This document shows positions 49,496-58,080 of a DNA stretch of 64,000 nucleotides, one piece after another. The position numbers and the translations under genes were made by a program. This DNA comes from Sphingopyxis sp. YF1 (GTDB lineage Bacteria; Pseudomonadota; Alphaproteobacteria; Sphingomonadales; Sphingomonadaceae), in assembly GCF_022701295.1 (NCBI RefSeq), contig NZ_CP033204.1:124001-188000 (forward strand), given 5' to 3'. How positions within the stretch are numbered: position 1 is the first letter of the stretch; every line of letters starts with the position of its first letter. Below the pieces are notes generated by a model that made no database searches, was not told where the DNA came from, and saw nothing but the letters and a program-made list of their open reading frames with translations.

Positions 49496-51009
49496 TCGGG
49501 CACGCGCGCCTTCACGCGGACGATCAGGGGAAGGAGGAAGATCGCGGCAAAGCTCAACGCGCCCGACAGCAGGAAGAAGCCGTCGTAGCCGATCTGGGTC
49601 TGCATCGAGCCCGATGCCCCTGCGAGCAGGCGCGGCAACAGGAAGGCGAAGCCCGACAGCAGCGCATATTGCGCCCCCGGATAGGCCGGGCTGACCAGCA
49701 TCGACAGATAGATGACGAAGACCGCGCCAGCGAAACCGTTGCCGAATTGGTCGACCGCGACCGACGTGTAGAGCACGAAGGCCGACGGATCGCTGTGCCA
49801 GAGCCAGACATAGATCCAGTTGCCTGCCGCGGCGGTGACGGCGCCGATGCCGAGTGTCCAGCCGAGCGGCAGTCGCGTCGACAGAAACCCGCCGAGGGCA
49901 ACCCCCGCCATGCTCGCCGACAGCGCGACCACGCCGTCGGCGATGCCGATCTGGTGCAGGCTGTAGCCTTTCTCGTTCCACAGCGGGTGCGACAGCGTCA
50001 GCGTCAGCACGTCGCCCATGCGATAGAGCGAGACGAAGGCGAGCACCGCGAGCACGGCATAACGGTAGCGCCAGAAGAGTTCGACATAGGGGGTGGCGAA
50101 ACCGGCCTTCGCGGACAGGGCGCCCGCGGGCAGGCGGATGATCCGCGGCAACGCCAGCGCCAGCGCCACAAAGGGCAGCAGCGCGATGGCGAGAACGGCC
50201 GGCGTGACATTGGTCTTCGCCGACAGGCCTGCGCCTTGCACCGCGGACAGCAAGGTCCAGCCGACGGCGGCGGTGACGAGCGCGGTTGCGAGCAGGATGA
50301 GCAGGCTGGCGAGCGTGCCGCCGGCCAGCGCCGCCATGCGTCCGCCCGCACCTTCGCGTTCGGGGCGCATCGCGGCGAGGATCGGAAAGGGCAGGAAGGC
50401 CGCGAAGGCGATGACCAGATAGGCGATCGTCCAGTCGGCCCACGCCGCAACGAGGATCGCGCCGCTGCCTGCCGCCACCATCGCGCTGCGATACCCCCAC
50501 AGGTTTGCGGCGACGATCGGCGCCTGTGCGGCCTGATCGGGCGCCAGTTCGATGCGCCATCCGTCGGCGGCGACCTCGAGCGTCGTCGTCCAGAAGGCGA
50601 GCAGGATCGCGAACAGCGCGGTGAGTGGCAGGCTCTTGTCGCTTGAGGTGAAGGCCATCGCCGCCATCGACAGGAAGATCCCGAGTTGCGAGAGCATGAT
50701 CCACCCGCGCCGCCGCCCCCAGAAGCGCGAAAAGCCGGGCACGTCATAGCGCTCGACCAGCGGCGCCCAGGCGAATTTGAAAGTCGGCAGCAACGCGATC
50801 CACGCGAAGAAGCCGATGACGACGATATCGACCCCGTGGCGTGCGAGGCGCAGCGTCAGCACCGCGTTGAACATGTAGAAGGGCAGGCCGGCCGAAAAGC
50901 CGAGCAGCAGGTACAGCCCGAACAGGCGCCGGGCCGATGGTCTGGCCGATGTGTCCAAGGCCTCGCCTGCCCCCGCGAGGCCGCTCGCGTCGATCGCGGC
51001 AGCGGTCAC
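49492..51009 (-). CDS. ampG: AmpG-type muropeptide permease (MFS)
   Basis: Encodes 505 residues with about 12 to 14 hydrophobic segments. AmpG family traits: LYLLLGFSAGLPFYMFNAVL at the start, FAWAPLVERYDVPGFSRFWG then RRRGWIMLSQLG (A-motif), FWTTTLEVAADGWRIEL, and SLYRMGDVLTLTLSHPLWNE. AmpG brings GlcNAc-anhydroMurNAc-peptides into the cytoplasm for cell-wall recycling. First gene of ampG-serine hydrolase-dacB. Other solute roles are possible in this MFS branch. Confidence 0.85.
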   Translation of the reverse strand: MTAAAIDASGLAGAGEALDTSARPSARRLFGLYLLLGFSAGLPFYMFNAVLTLRLARHGVDIVVIGFFAWIALLPTFKFAWAPLVERYDVPGFSRFWGRRRGWIMLSQLGIFLSMAAMAFTSSDKSLPLTALFAILLAFWTTTLEVAADGWRIELAPDQAAQAPIVAANLWGYRSAMVAAGSGAILVAAWADWTIAYLVIAFAAFLPFPILAAMRPEREGAGGRMAALAGGTLASLLILLATALVTAAVGWTLLSAVQGAGLSAKTNVTPAVLAIALLPFVALALALPRIIRLPAGALSAKAGFATPYVELFWRYRYAVLAVLAFVSLYRMGDVLTLTLSHPLWNEKGYSLHQIGIADGVVALSASMAGVALGGFLSTRLPLGWTLGIGAVTAAAGNWIYVWLWHSDPSAFVLYTSVAVDQFGNGFAGAVFVIYLSMLVSPAYPGAQYALLSGFAFLLPRLLAGASGSMQTQIGYDGFFLLSGALSFAAIFLLPLIVRVKARVPE

Positions 51010-51293
51010 GCGGCTGTCCCCGCCGGGGGCGCTGAGCGGGGAGACGGCGTTGCTTTCCCTTTCGGCGCTACGCGCCGGCCGCCACGAAACCCTGTCATCG
51101 ATCCATTCGTCCCGATCGTCTCAACACCCGTCCAAGGCCAGCGTTTCTGTGTAAGTCGGAGCGGTCCGTCAAGTTCGGCAAGGCGTGCCGGCGCGGTCGC
51201 CATAGCTTTCAGTTATAACCCCGTGTCGTCTTTGAAGGCGCGCCGGTTCGAAACTTCTCGCATGATGCCGCCATCCCAAGCTGAGAGGCTTTC
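51010..51293. promoter_or_regulatory. Divergent promoter region of ampG-dacB and dgcN-dgcA
   Basis: The only gap between these two divergent operons. GC-rich near ampG; AT-richer around 51205-51225 with AGCTTTCAGTTATAACC containing a TATAAC -10-like hexamer toward dgcN. No clear palindrome for the LysR regulator was found. Confidence 0.4.
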
Positions 51294-52331
51294 ATGATCG
51301 CGAGTCCCTATCTTCTCTATCTCGGCCATGTGAACGACGAGGTCGGCATCAAGACCTCGCGCGGGCTGGCGGTGTTCCGGCCCGACGAATGCGTCGGCGA
51401 ATTTCGTCACGACGATTGCGAACTGACGCTGGGCCTGCCGCGCATGGATTTTGCCGAAGCCGTGGCGGCGGGCGCAAGGACGCTCGTCCTCGGCATCGCC
51501 AACGCCGGCGGCAAGCTCGGCGACGATCTGGTACGCGACGCGCTCGCGGCGCTTGCGGCGGGACTCGATGTCGCGTCGGGTCTGCACAACCGGCTGCGCG
51601 ACGAGCCTGTTCTGGTCGAGGCGGCGGCGCGCCACGGGCGCGAGCTTCACGACGTGCGCGATCCGCGATCCGATATTCCGGTCGGAAACGGCAAGCCGCG
51701 CGCGGGCAAGCGCCTGCTGACGGTCGGCACCGACTGTTCGGTGGGCAAGATGTACGCGACCCTGTGCCTTGAAAAGGGGATGCGCGCGCGCGGGCTGAAA
51801 GCCGATTTTCGCGCGACCGGGCAGACGGGCATCCTGATCGCGGGCAGCGGCGTTCCGCTCGACGCGGTGATCGCCGATTTCATTTCGGGCGCGATCGAGC
51901 AGATTTCGCCGGCACGCGACGACGACGGCTGGGATCTGATCGAGGGGCAGGGCTCGCTCTTCCACCCCTCCTTTGCGGGTGTCTCGACGGGCCTGCTGCA
52001 CGGCGCGCAGCCCGATGCGCTGTTGCTGTGTCATGACCCGGTGCGGCCGCACATGCGCGGGCTTCCGCATTATTCGCTGCCCGGTCTCAAGGAAACGCTG
52101 GAGGCCAATCTTCAGGTCGCGCGACTGACCAACCCCGCGGTGCAGGCGGTGGGGATCGCGCTGAACACGTCCAAGCTTTCGCCGGACGAGGCTGCGCGCC
52201 TTTGCGCCGCGACGGCGGACGCGCTCGGGCTGCCGTGCACCGACCCGTTCGCCCACGGCGTGGACCCCATCGTCGACAGGATCATCGCATGTTTCGAACC
52301 ATCGTCGCGCGTAGCGACGCCTTCCCTCTAG
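51294..52331 (+). CDS. dgcN: DUF1611 protein, D-glutamate N-acetyltransferase (DgcN)-like
   Basis: Encodes 345 residues. DUF1611 layout: start LLYLGHVNDEVGIKTSRGLA and RDECVGEFRHDDCELTLGLP-like region, then a P-loop-like nucleotide/CoA segment (KRLLTVGTDCSVGKMYATLC), RATGQTGILIAGSGVPLD, LIEGQGSLFHPSFAGVS and LLCHDPVRPHMRGLPHYSLP. DgcN-type members acetylate D-Glu to N-acetyl-D-Glu, which DgcA then racemises. The 43-base overlap with a dgcA-like gene and the neighbouring D-aminoacylase, permease and dacB support that role. Older annotations call it an NAD-dependent epimerase-like protein. Confidence 0.85.
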   Translation: MIASPYLLYLGHVNDEVGIKTSRGLAVFRPDECVGEFRHDDCELTLGLPRMDFAEAVAAGARTLVLGIANAGGKLGDDLVRDALAALAAGLDVASGLHNRLRDEPVLVEAAARHGRELHDVRDPRSDIPVGNGKPRAGKRLLTVGTDCSVGKMYATLCLEKGMRARGLKADFRATGQTGILIAGSGVPLDAVIADFISGAIEQISPARDDDGWDLIEGQGSLFHPSFAGVSTGLLHGAQPDALLLCHDPVRPHMRGLPHYSLPGLKETLEANLQVARLTNPAVQAVGIALNTSKLSPDEAARLCAATADALGLPCTDPFAHGVDPIVDRIIACFEPSSRVATPSL

Positions 52332-53278
52332 CGCGCCCCTTTCGCATATCGCGCGGGGTGAAGACGGTGGCCGATGTGGTCACAGTCGAGATTTCGGCCG
52401 GCGATGTCACGGGGCGCGGCGAGGCGGTGCCCTATCCGCGCTATGGCGAGACGATTGCCGGCGCGCTCGATGCCATTGCGGCGGCTGAAGGCGCGATCGC
52501 CGGCGGGGCGACGCGCGATGAACTGCTCGGCCTGATGCCCGCCGGAGCCGCGCGCAACGCAGTCGATTGCGCGCTCTGGGACTTCGAAACCAGGCTCACC
52601 GGCCGCAGCGTCACCCAGCGTCTGGGGCTCCCCGATATCGGCCCCACCCCGACCGCGATGACCGTCGGCCTCGGCTCGCTCCAGTCGATGTCGGCGGCGG
52701 CGCGCGAGCTCGCCGATTTCCCGCTGATCAAGATCAAGGTCGACCGCTCCGATCCCGAGGCGCAGATCCGCGTGGTGCGCGACGCGGCGCCGAAGCCGCG
52801 CGTCATCGTCGATCCCAATGAAAGCTGGACGATCGCCGAGGTCGAGCGGCTGCAGCCCCTGCTCGCCGAACTGCGGATCGACCTTCTCGAACAGCCATTG
52901 CCTGCGGACGCCGATGCGGCGCTCGAAGGCTTCCGGCCGCTCGTCCCGATCGCCGCCGATGAATCGGCGCATGTCGCGGGCGATGTCGGGGCGCTCGCGA
53001 GCAAATATCAGGTCGTCAACATCAAGCTCGACAAAACGGGCGGCCTGACCGGCGCGCTTGCGCTCGCGGATGCCGCCGCCGCCGCGGGGCTCGGCGTGAT
53101 GACCGGCAGCATGATTTCGACCTCGCTGTCGATCGCCCCCGCGTTGGTCATCGCGGCGCGCTCCTCCTTCGTCGACCTCGACGGGCCGCTGTGGCTCGCG
53201 GCCGACCGCGCCGGCGGCGTCCACGGCGTCCAAGGTGTGTTGACACCGCCCGCTGCGGGCTTTTGGGGGACGGTCTGA
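52289..53278 (+). CDS. dgcA: Enolase-superfamily epimerase, DgcA / L-Ala-D/L-Glu epimerase-like
   Basis: Encodes 329 residues. Enolase-superfamily marks: LIKIKVDRSDPEAQIRV (KxK catalytic Lys), metal ligands in VIVDPNESW, LLEQPLPADAD and IAADESAHV, second catalytic Lys in NIKLDKTGGL, and GVMTGSMISTSLSIAPAL. Two readings fit: L-Ala-D/L-Glu dipeptide epimerase of murein recycling, or N-acetyl-D-glutamate racemase (DgcA), which is favoured by the coupled dgcN-like gene. The ATG at 52289 lies inside dgcN. Confidence 0.9.
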   Translation: MFRTIVARSDAFPLARPFRISRGVKTVADVVTVEISAGDVTGRGEAVPYPRYGETIAGALDAIAAAEGAIAGGATRDELLGLMPAGAARNAVDCALWDFETRLTGRSVTQRLGLPDIGPTPTAMTVGLGSLQSMSAAARELADFPLIKIKVDRSDPEAQIRVVRDAAPKPRVIVDPNESWTIAEVERLQPLLAELRIDLLEQPLPADADAALEGFRPLVPIAADESAHVAGDVGALASKYQVVNIKLDKTGGLTGALALADAAAAAGLGVMTGSMISTSLSIAPALVIAARSSFVDLDGPLWLAADRAGGVHGVQGVLTPPAAGFWGTV

Positions 53279-53312
53279 CGTCTTTGTAAAACAACCAGAA
53301 CGGGGTGCCGCA

Positions 53313-54947
53313 ATGATCCGCCATATCAAGTTCACCGCGGCAACGGTCGCGCTTCTTTCCGCGACCGCCTTTTTCGTTCCCCATGGTGTGGCCGAACCGC
53401 AAGGCGGTGCCGATCTCCTGCTGCGCGGCGGGACGGTCTATACCGGCGATGCCGCCCCCTTTCGCGGCGACGTCGCCATTCGCGGCGAGCGGATCGTCTA
53501 TGTCGGTCCGAAGGCGCCGGGCACCGCGGTCCGGACCATCGATGCGACGGGGCTGATCGTCGCGCCCGGCTTCATCGACCCGCACGCGCATGTGAACGAC
53601 GCGCTGGCGTCGAAGGACCCCGCGACGCGGCTGGTGCTGCCTTTCCTGACCCAGGGGGTGACCACCGCCTTCATCGGCGTCGACGGAGGCGGCAGTCCCG
53701 ATGTCGCGCGCATCTTCGGAATTGCCGATTCCGGGGCAGGCGGCGATGGCGAGGCGGGGCTCGAACAATCCTCGCGCGACTTCGGCATCAATTTCGGGGC
53801 CTATGTCGGCCTTGGCGCGGTGCGTTCGCAGGTGGTCGGTGCCGCCGATCGTCCGCCGACGGCGGCCGAGCTCGGGCAGATGACCGCACTGGTCGACAAG
53901 GCGATGTGCGACGGGGCCCTCGGCCTGTCGACCGGGCTGTTCTATGCGCCGCAGAGCTATGCAAGGCGCGACGAGGTCGTTGCACTGGCCAAGGTCGCAG
54001 CGGCGCGCGGCGGTATATATGACAGCCATATCCGCGACGAATCATCCTATACGATCGGGCTGGCCGGCGCGGTCGAAGAGGCGCTCGCGGTCGGGCGCGG
54101 CGCCGGCATCCCGGTCCATATCGCGCATATCAAGGCGCTGGGCGTCGACGTCCATGGCCAGGCAGGCGCGATCATCGCGCGGATCGAGAAAGCGCAGAAG
54201 GCGGGGCAGGTCGTTCACGCCGATCAATATCCGTGGTCGGCCTCGGGCACCGGGCTGTCGGCGGCGCTGTTGCCGCGCTGGGCGCAGGACGGCGGACGCG
54301 CGGCGATGCTGGAGCGCTTCGACGATGCCGCTACGATGGCGCGCATGCGCCCCGAGATTGCCGAGAATCTTCGCCGCCGCGGCGGCGCGGCGGCGCTGCT
54401 CATCACCTCCGGCCCTGCGGCCTTCGAGGGCAAGACGCTCGAACAGGTGGCGACCGACCGCAAGATCGATCCTGTCGACGCGGCGATCCTCATCCTGAAG
54501 CAACGCGAGGCCGGCGTCGCCTCCTTCAATCAGGACGAAGCCGACATCGCCGCCTTCATGGCGCGCCCGTGGGTCGTGACCAGCTCGGACGCCTCGCAGG
54601 GGCATCCGCGCTACTACGCGTCCTACGCGCGCAAATATGCGACCTATGTGAAGGAAAAGGGTGTTCTCGATCTCGGTACCTTCATCCGGCAGAGCAGCTT
54701 CGCGACCGCGCGCCTGTTCGGGCTCGAAGGGCGCGGTGAGCTCAAGGCGGGGGCTTTCGCCGACGTGATCGCTTTCGATCCCGCGACCTTTGCGCCCCGC
54801 GCCGACTATGCGCATCCCGCGCTCTTCTCGACCGGCATGCGGTTCGTCACGGTCAACGGGGCGCTGGCGATCGAAAATGGCGAGCCCACGGGGCGAGCGG
54901 GCGGGTGGCCATTGCCGCGCAAGGCGGCCGGGGCCGGATGCCGATAG
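53313..54947 (+). CDS. Secreted D-aminoacylase family amidohydrolase
   Basis: Encodes 544 residues. Signal peptide (IKFTAATVALLSATAFFVPHGVA). Amidohydrolase superfamily, D-aminoacylase branch: DLLLRGGTVYTGDAAPFRGD, APGFIDPHAHVND (HxH), ALGLSTGLFYAPQSYARRDE, YDSHIRDESS, VHIAHIKALGVD, SSDASQGHPRYYASYAR and GELKAGAFADVIAFDP. Such enzymes free D-amino acids from N-acyl-D-amino acids with zinc. Thirty-four bases after dgcA, so the same operon. Periplasmic location by signal; substrate may be N-acetyl-D-amino acids or D-peptides. Confidence 0.9.
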   Translation: MIRHIKFTAATVALLSATAFFVPHGVAEPQGGADLLLRGGTVYTGDAAPFRGDVAIRGERIVYVGPKAPGTAVRTIDATGLIVAPGFIDPHAHVNDALASKDPATRLVLPFLTQGVTTAFIGVDGGGSPDVARIFGIADSGAGGDGEAGLEQSSRDFGINFGAYVGLGAVRSQVVGAADRPPTAAELGQMTALVDKAMCDGALGLSTGLFYAPQSYARRDEVVALAKVAAARGGIYDSHIRDESSYTIGLAGAVEEALAVGRGAGIPVHIAHIKALGVDVHGQAGAIIARIEKAQKAGQVVHADQYPWSASGTGLSAALLPRWAQDGGRAAMLERFDDAATMARMRPEIAENLRRRGGAAALLITSGPAAFEGKTLEQVATDRKIDPVDAAILILKQREAGVASFNQDEADIAAFMARPWVVTSSDASQGHPRYYASYARKYATYVKEKGVLDLGTFIRQSSFATARLFGLEGRGELKAGAFADVIAFDPATFAPRADYAHPALFSTGMRFVTVNGALAIENGEPTGRAGGWPLPRKAAGAGCR

Positions 54948-55035
54948 ATTTGGCGACGATGGCGGCCGCCCGCTGCGGACGCCGGAACGGGCGGCGGGCC
55001 GAATTGTCTTGCCGCGCTGCGGAGTGCCGGTAACG

Positions 55036-55929
55036 ATGGCCGGGATGAACCTGCGCCACATCGAGATATTCTATGCCGTCTATACCAACGGATCGGTCAG
55101 CGCGGCGGCGCGCGCGCTGAACATCTCGCAGCCGTCGGTGTCGAAGACGCTCCGCCACGCCGAATCGATCCTGGGGTTCCCGCTGTTCGAACGCGCCAAC
55201 GGCCGCCTTGTCGCAACCGAAGACGCACACGCGCTGTTCGAGGAAGTCAGCGAAATCCAGGATCGCGTCCACGCGCTGCGCGAAGGCGCGCGCAATCTGC
55301 GGCGTGGTGCGGGCATGATGCTGCGCATATCGGCGCTGCCGTCGCTCGCGCTCGGGGTGCTGCCGGAAGCGGTCGCGCGCTTCCTGTCCGATCACCCGCA
55401 TGTCAATTTCGACCTGCAGACGGTGCATCACGACGATCTTGTCCGCAAATTGCTCGAGCGCGAAACCGATGTCGCGATCGCGGTCGAGGTGCCGCAGAAT
55501 GCGCCGATCGGCAGCCGCTGGCTGGGCGAAGGCGAACTGGTCGTCCTCTACCGCGAAGCCGAAATCCCCGATGCGCCGCCGCGGCTCGCGCTCGGCGACC
55601 TGCGCGAGCATCATTTCATCAGCGTCGCCGCCAGCGGCCCGATCGGTCAGATGTTCGTCGAGGAGCAGCGACGGCTGGGGCTCGAATTCGACCATGCGAT
55701 GTCGGCGCGGACCTTCTACATCGCGACCGCGCTGGTGCGCGCGGGGGTCGGGCTGACCGTCGTCGACAGCTTCACCGCGCAGGCCGCGCTGGCGCCGGGG
55801 CTGGCGATCCGCCCGCTCACGCCGCCGCTGACGTTCGACCTGTACGCGATGTATCTGCACAACCGTCCGCCGACCGCGCTCGCGACCGACTTTCTGAAGC
55901 TCGTCGCGCAGGTCATCGACGATATATAG
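55036..55929 (+). CDS. LysR-type regulator of the D-amino acid region
   Basis: Encodes 297 residues from the ATG at 55036 (GGAG 10 bases upstream); MNLRH at 55045 is an equal alternative. HTH: NLRHIEIFYAVYTNGSVSAA, LNISQPSVSKTLRHAESILG. Effector domain: LRISALPSLALGVLPEAVAR, FDLQTVHHDDLVRKLLERET. It lies 88 bases past the D-aminoacylase gene and before the symporter gene, same strand, so is placed to control dgcN-dgcA and possibly transport. Effector probably a D-amino acid or glutamate derivative (inference). Confidence 0.92.
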   Translation: MAGMNLRHIEIFYAVYTNGSVSAAARALNISQPSVSKTLRHAESILGFPLFERANGRLVATEDAHALFEEVSEIQDRVHALREGARNLRRGAGMMLRISALPSLALGVLPEAVARFLSDHPHVNFDLQTVHHDDLVRKLLERETDVAIAVEVPQNAPIGSRWLGEGELVVLYREAEIPDAPPRLALGDLREHHFISVAASGPIGQMFVEEQRRLGLEFDHAMSARTFYIATALVRAGVGLTVVDSFTAQAALAPGLAIRPLTPPLTFDLYAMYLHNRPPTALATDFLKLVAQVIDDI

Positions 55930-56057
55930 CGCGGGGTTATGGGGGAGCGTTCAATCACTATGCAAAGCGCGGCGCATGCCCGCCTAGTCTGCCAGGCCAT
56001 GCTCCCTGGATCCGCCCTTCGCGCTATGGCCTCTACCGTCCTGGACTTTGTGCGGTG

Positions 56058-57299
56058 ATGCGCCGCTGGTTCGCCATTCCGCTTTGGAAGCGCGTGCTCG
56101 GCGGGCTCGTCGCCGGGCTGGCCCTCGCGCTCGTCTGGCCCGAAGCCGCGCCGAAGGTGGCGGTGCTCGGCGATCTGTTCGTGCGCGCGATCCGCATGCT
56201 CGTCGCGCCGATCGTGCTCGTCACCATCGCCGCGGGCATCACCGCGCTCGCCGATCCGAAGCGGCTCGGGCCGCTCGGCGGCCGGACGGTCGGGCTGTTC
56301 GCGCTGACCACCGCCATCGCGGTGTCGGTCGGCATGGCGGTCGCGATGCTGATCGAGCCGGGCGTCGGCGTTCCCGTCGGCGACGCGGTGCCCAAGGCGC
56401 TCGGCGAACCCGTACCGCTCTACGACCAGCTTGTCGGCATCGTCCCGCTCAATATCGTCGAGGCGCTGGTGAAGGGCGACATGCTGGCGCTGATCTTCGT
56501 CGCGATCCTCGTCGGGGTCGGCACCGTGCTCGCGGGCGAGCCGGGCAAGCCCTTTGCCAATCTGCTCCAGTCGCTTTCGGCGGTGCTGCTCAAGATCGTC
56601 GGGCTGGTGATGGAAGCGACGCCGATCGGCGTCTTTGCGCTGATCGCCAATGCCGTCGCCGCCAATGGCGCGGCGGTCTTCGTCAATATCGGCTGGCTTG
56701 CGCTCGCGGTCGTCGTCGGGTCGCTGATCCAGATCGTCTTCGTGCACAGCCTGATCCTGCGGTTGCTGGCGCGGTTGCCGGTAATCCCCTTTTTTCGCGG
56801 TATCATCGACGCGCTGGTGGTCGCTTTTTCGACCGCTTCCTCTTCGGCGACGCTGCCCGTCGCGATGACGGTTGCGGGTCGCAATCTGGGGGTTTCGCCC
56901 AGCGTCTATTCGACCGTGCTGCCGCTCGGCGCGAGCATCGGCAAGGACGGCACCGCCATGTATGTCGGGCTGCTCAGCATCTTCAGCCTGCAGGCGTTCG
57001 GGTTGCCGATCGACGCGGGCGTGCTCGCGATCGTGCTGCTGACCGGGGCGCTCGCCGCCTTCGGCACCGCGCCGGTGCCCTCGGCGTCGCTCTTCATGCT
57101 CACGGCGGTGCTGTCGGCGGTGGGCGTCGCGCCCGAGCAGACCGCGCTGATCGTCGGTTTCGTGCTGCCGTTCGATCGCCTGCTCGACATGACGCGCACG
57201 GTGCCGAGCGCGAGTGCGAACCTGACCGTCGCGACGACGGTCGCGCGCTGGGAAGGCGAACTTGATGAAGCGGTCTACCGCGCGCCGCCGCAGCGCTGA
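56058..57299 (+). CDS. Dicarboxylate/amino acid:cation symporter (DAACS family)
   Basis: Encodes 413 residues from the ATG at 56058 (GTG one codon earlier). GltPh-like fold: KRVLGGLVAGLALALVWPE, FVRAIRMLVAPIVLVTIAAG, serine-rich HP1 loop STASSSATLPVAMTV, the TM7 motif region ASIGKDGTAMYVG (usually NMDGT), HP2 FGTAPVPSASLFML and TM8 DRLLDMTRTVPSASANL. Asp and Arg that bind substrate are kept, but sodium-site residues differ from GltPh. Predicted to import glutamate, aspartate or C4-dicarboxylates. Fits the D-glutamate region. Confidence 0.92.
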   Translation: MRRWFAIPLWKRVLGGLVAGLALALVWPEAAPKVAVLGDLFVRAIRMLVAPIVLVTIAAGITALADPKRLGPLGGRTVGLFALTTAIAVSVGMAVAMLIEPGVGVPVGDAVPKALGEPVPLYDQLVGIVPLNIVEALVKGDMLALIFVAILVGVGTVLAGEPGKPFANLLQSLSAVLLKIVGLVMEATPIGVFALIANAVAANGAAVFVNIGWLALAVVVGSLIQIVFVHSLILRLLARLPVIPFFRGIIDALVVAFSTASSSATLPVAMTVAGRNLGVSPSVYSTVLPLGASIGKDGTAMYVGLLSIFSLQAFGLPIDAGVLAIVLLTGALAAFGTAPVPSASLFMLTAVLSAVGVAPEQTALIVGFVLPFDRLLDMTRTVPSASANLTVATTVARWEGELDEAVYRAPPQR

Positions 57300-57300
57300 G

Positions 57301-58023
57301 CTATTCGGCGCCCTTGCGGCGGTAACGGAAATACCAGACCTCGTGCCCCTGCGCGCGGGCCTTGGCTTCGTAGCGTGTTTCGGGCCAGCCTGCGGGGCGG
57401 GTCAGGAAGTCCTTCGCGTCCTTCGCCAGCCATTCGAACTGATGGCGATGGCGGCGCATCACCATCAGCGCATGCTCGAGATAGACGGGATGGTCGGTGC
57501 CAAAGCGGAATTCGCCGCCGGGTTTCAGCTTCGCGGCGATCAGGTCGAGCGGGCCGTCGTTCATCATCCGCCGCTTGGCATGGCGTGCCTTGGGCCAGGG
57601 GTCGGGGTGGAGCAGATAGGCGAAGCTGAGCGCGCCGTCGGGGATGCGGCGGAGCACCTCGAGCGCGTCGCCATGATGGATGCGGACGTTGCCGAGCGGG
57701 AGGCGGGCGCCATGATCGCCCGCGACATGGACGAGCGCCTGTGCGACGCCGTTGACGAAGGGTTCGGCGCCGATGAAGCCATGGTCGGGCAGCATGTCTG
57801 CCCGCCCCGCCATATGCTCGCCGCCACCGAAGCCGATTTCGAAGTGGAGCGGGCGATCATAGCCGAACAGCCGTTCGGCGGTCACCTCGCCCTCGGCGGG
57901 GACCGCGATCTGCGGCAGCAGCGTGTCGATCAAGTCTTGCTGGCCGGCGCGCAGGGGCTTGCCTTTGGCGCGGCCGTAGAGGCGGTTCAATGTGGTCGGA
58001 TCACCGGGCTTGTGGGCTGTCAT
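57301..58023 (-). CDS. trmB: tRNA (guanine-N7-)-methyltransferase
   Basis: Encodes 240 residues. Makes m7G46 in tRNA variable loops with SAM. Seen: HFEIGFGGGEHMAGRADM (SAM motif I), FIGAEPFVNGVAQAL, VRIHHGDALEVLRRIPDG, LLHPDPWPKARHAKRRMMN (the family hallmark DPWPKxRHxKRR) and GTDHPVYLEHAL. The stop is one base from the convergent symporter stop. Probably monocistronic or read with upstream secreted genes. Confidence 0.97.
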   Translation of the reverse strand: MTAHKPGDPTTLNRLYGRAKGKPLRAGQQDLIDTLLPQIAVPAEGEVTAERLFGYDRPLHFEIGFGGGEHMAGRADMLPDHGFIGAEPFVNGVAQALVHVAGDHGARLPLGNVRIHHGDALEVLRRIPDGALSFAYLLHPDPWPKARHAKRRMMNDGPLDLIAAKLKPGGEFRFGTDHPVYLEHALMVMRRHRHQFEWLAKDAKDFLTRPAGWPETRYEAKARAQGHEVWYFRYRRKGAE

Positions 58024-58080
58024 GCCGCGCGCGTTAGCGCGGGACGCGCCGCCGGGAAAGCCCGGAGCGCGGCGTCGGCT

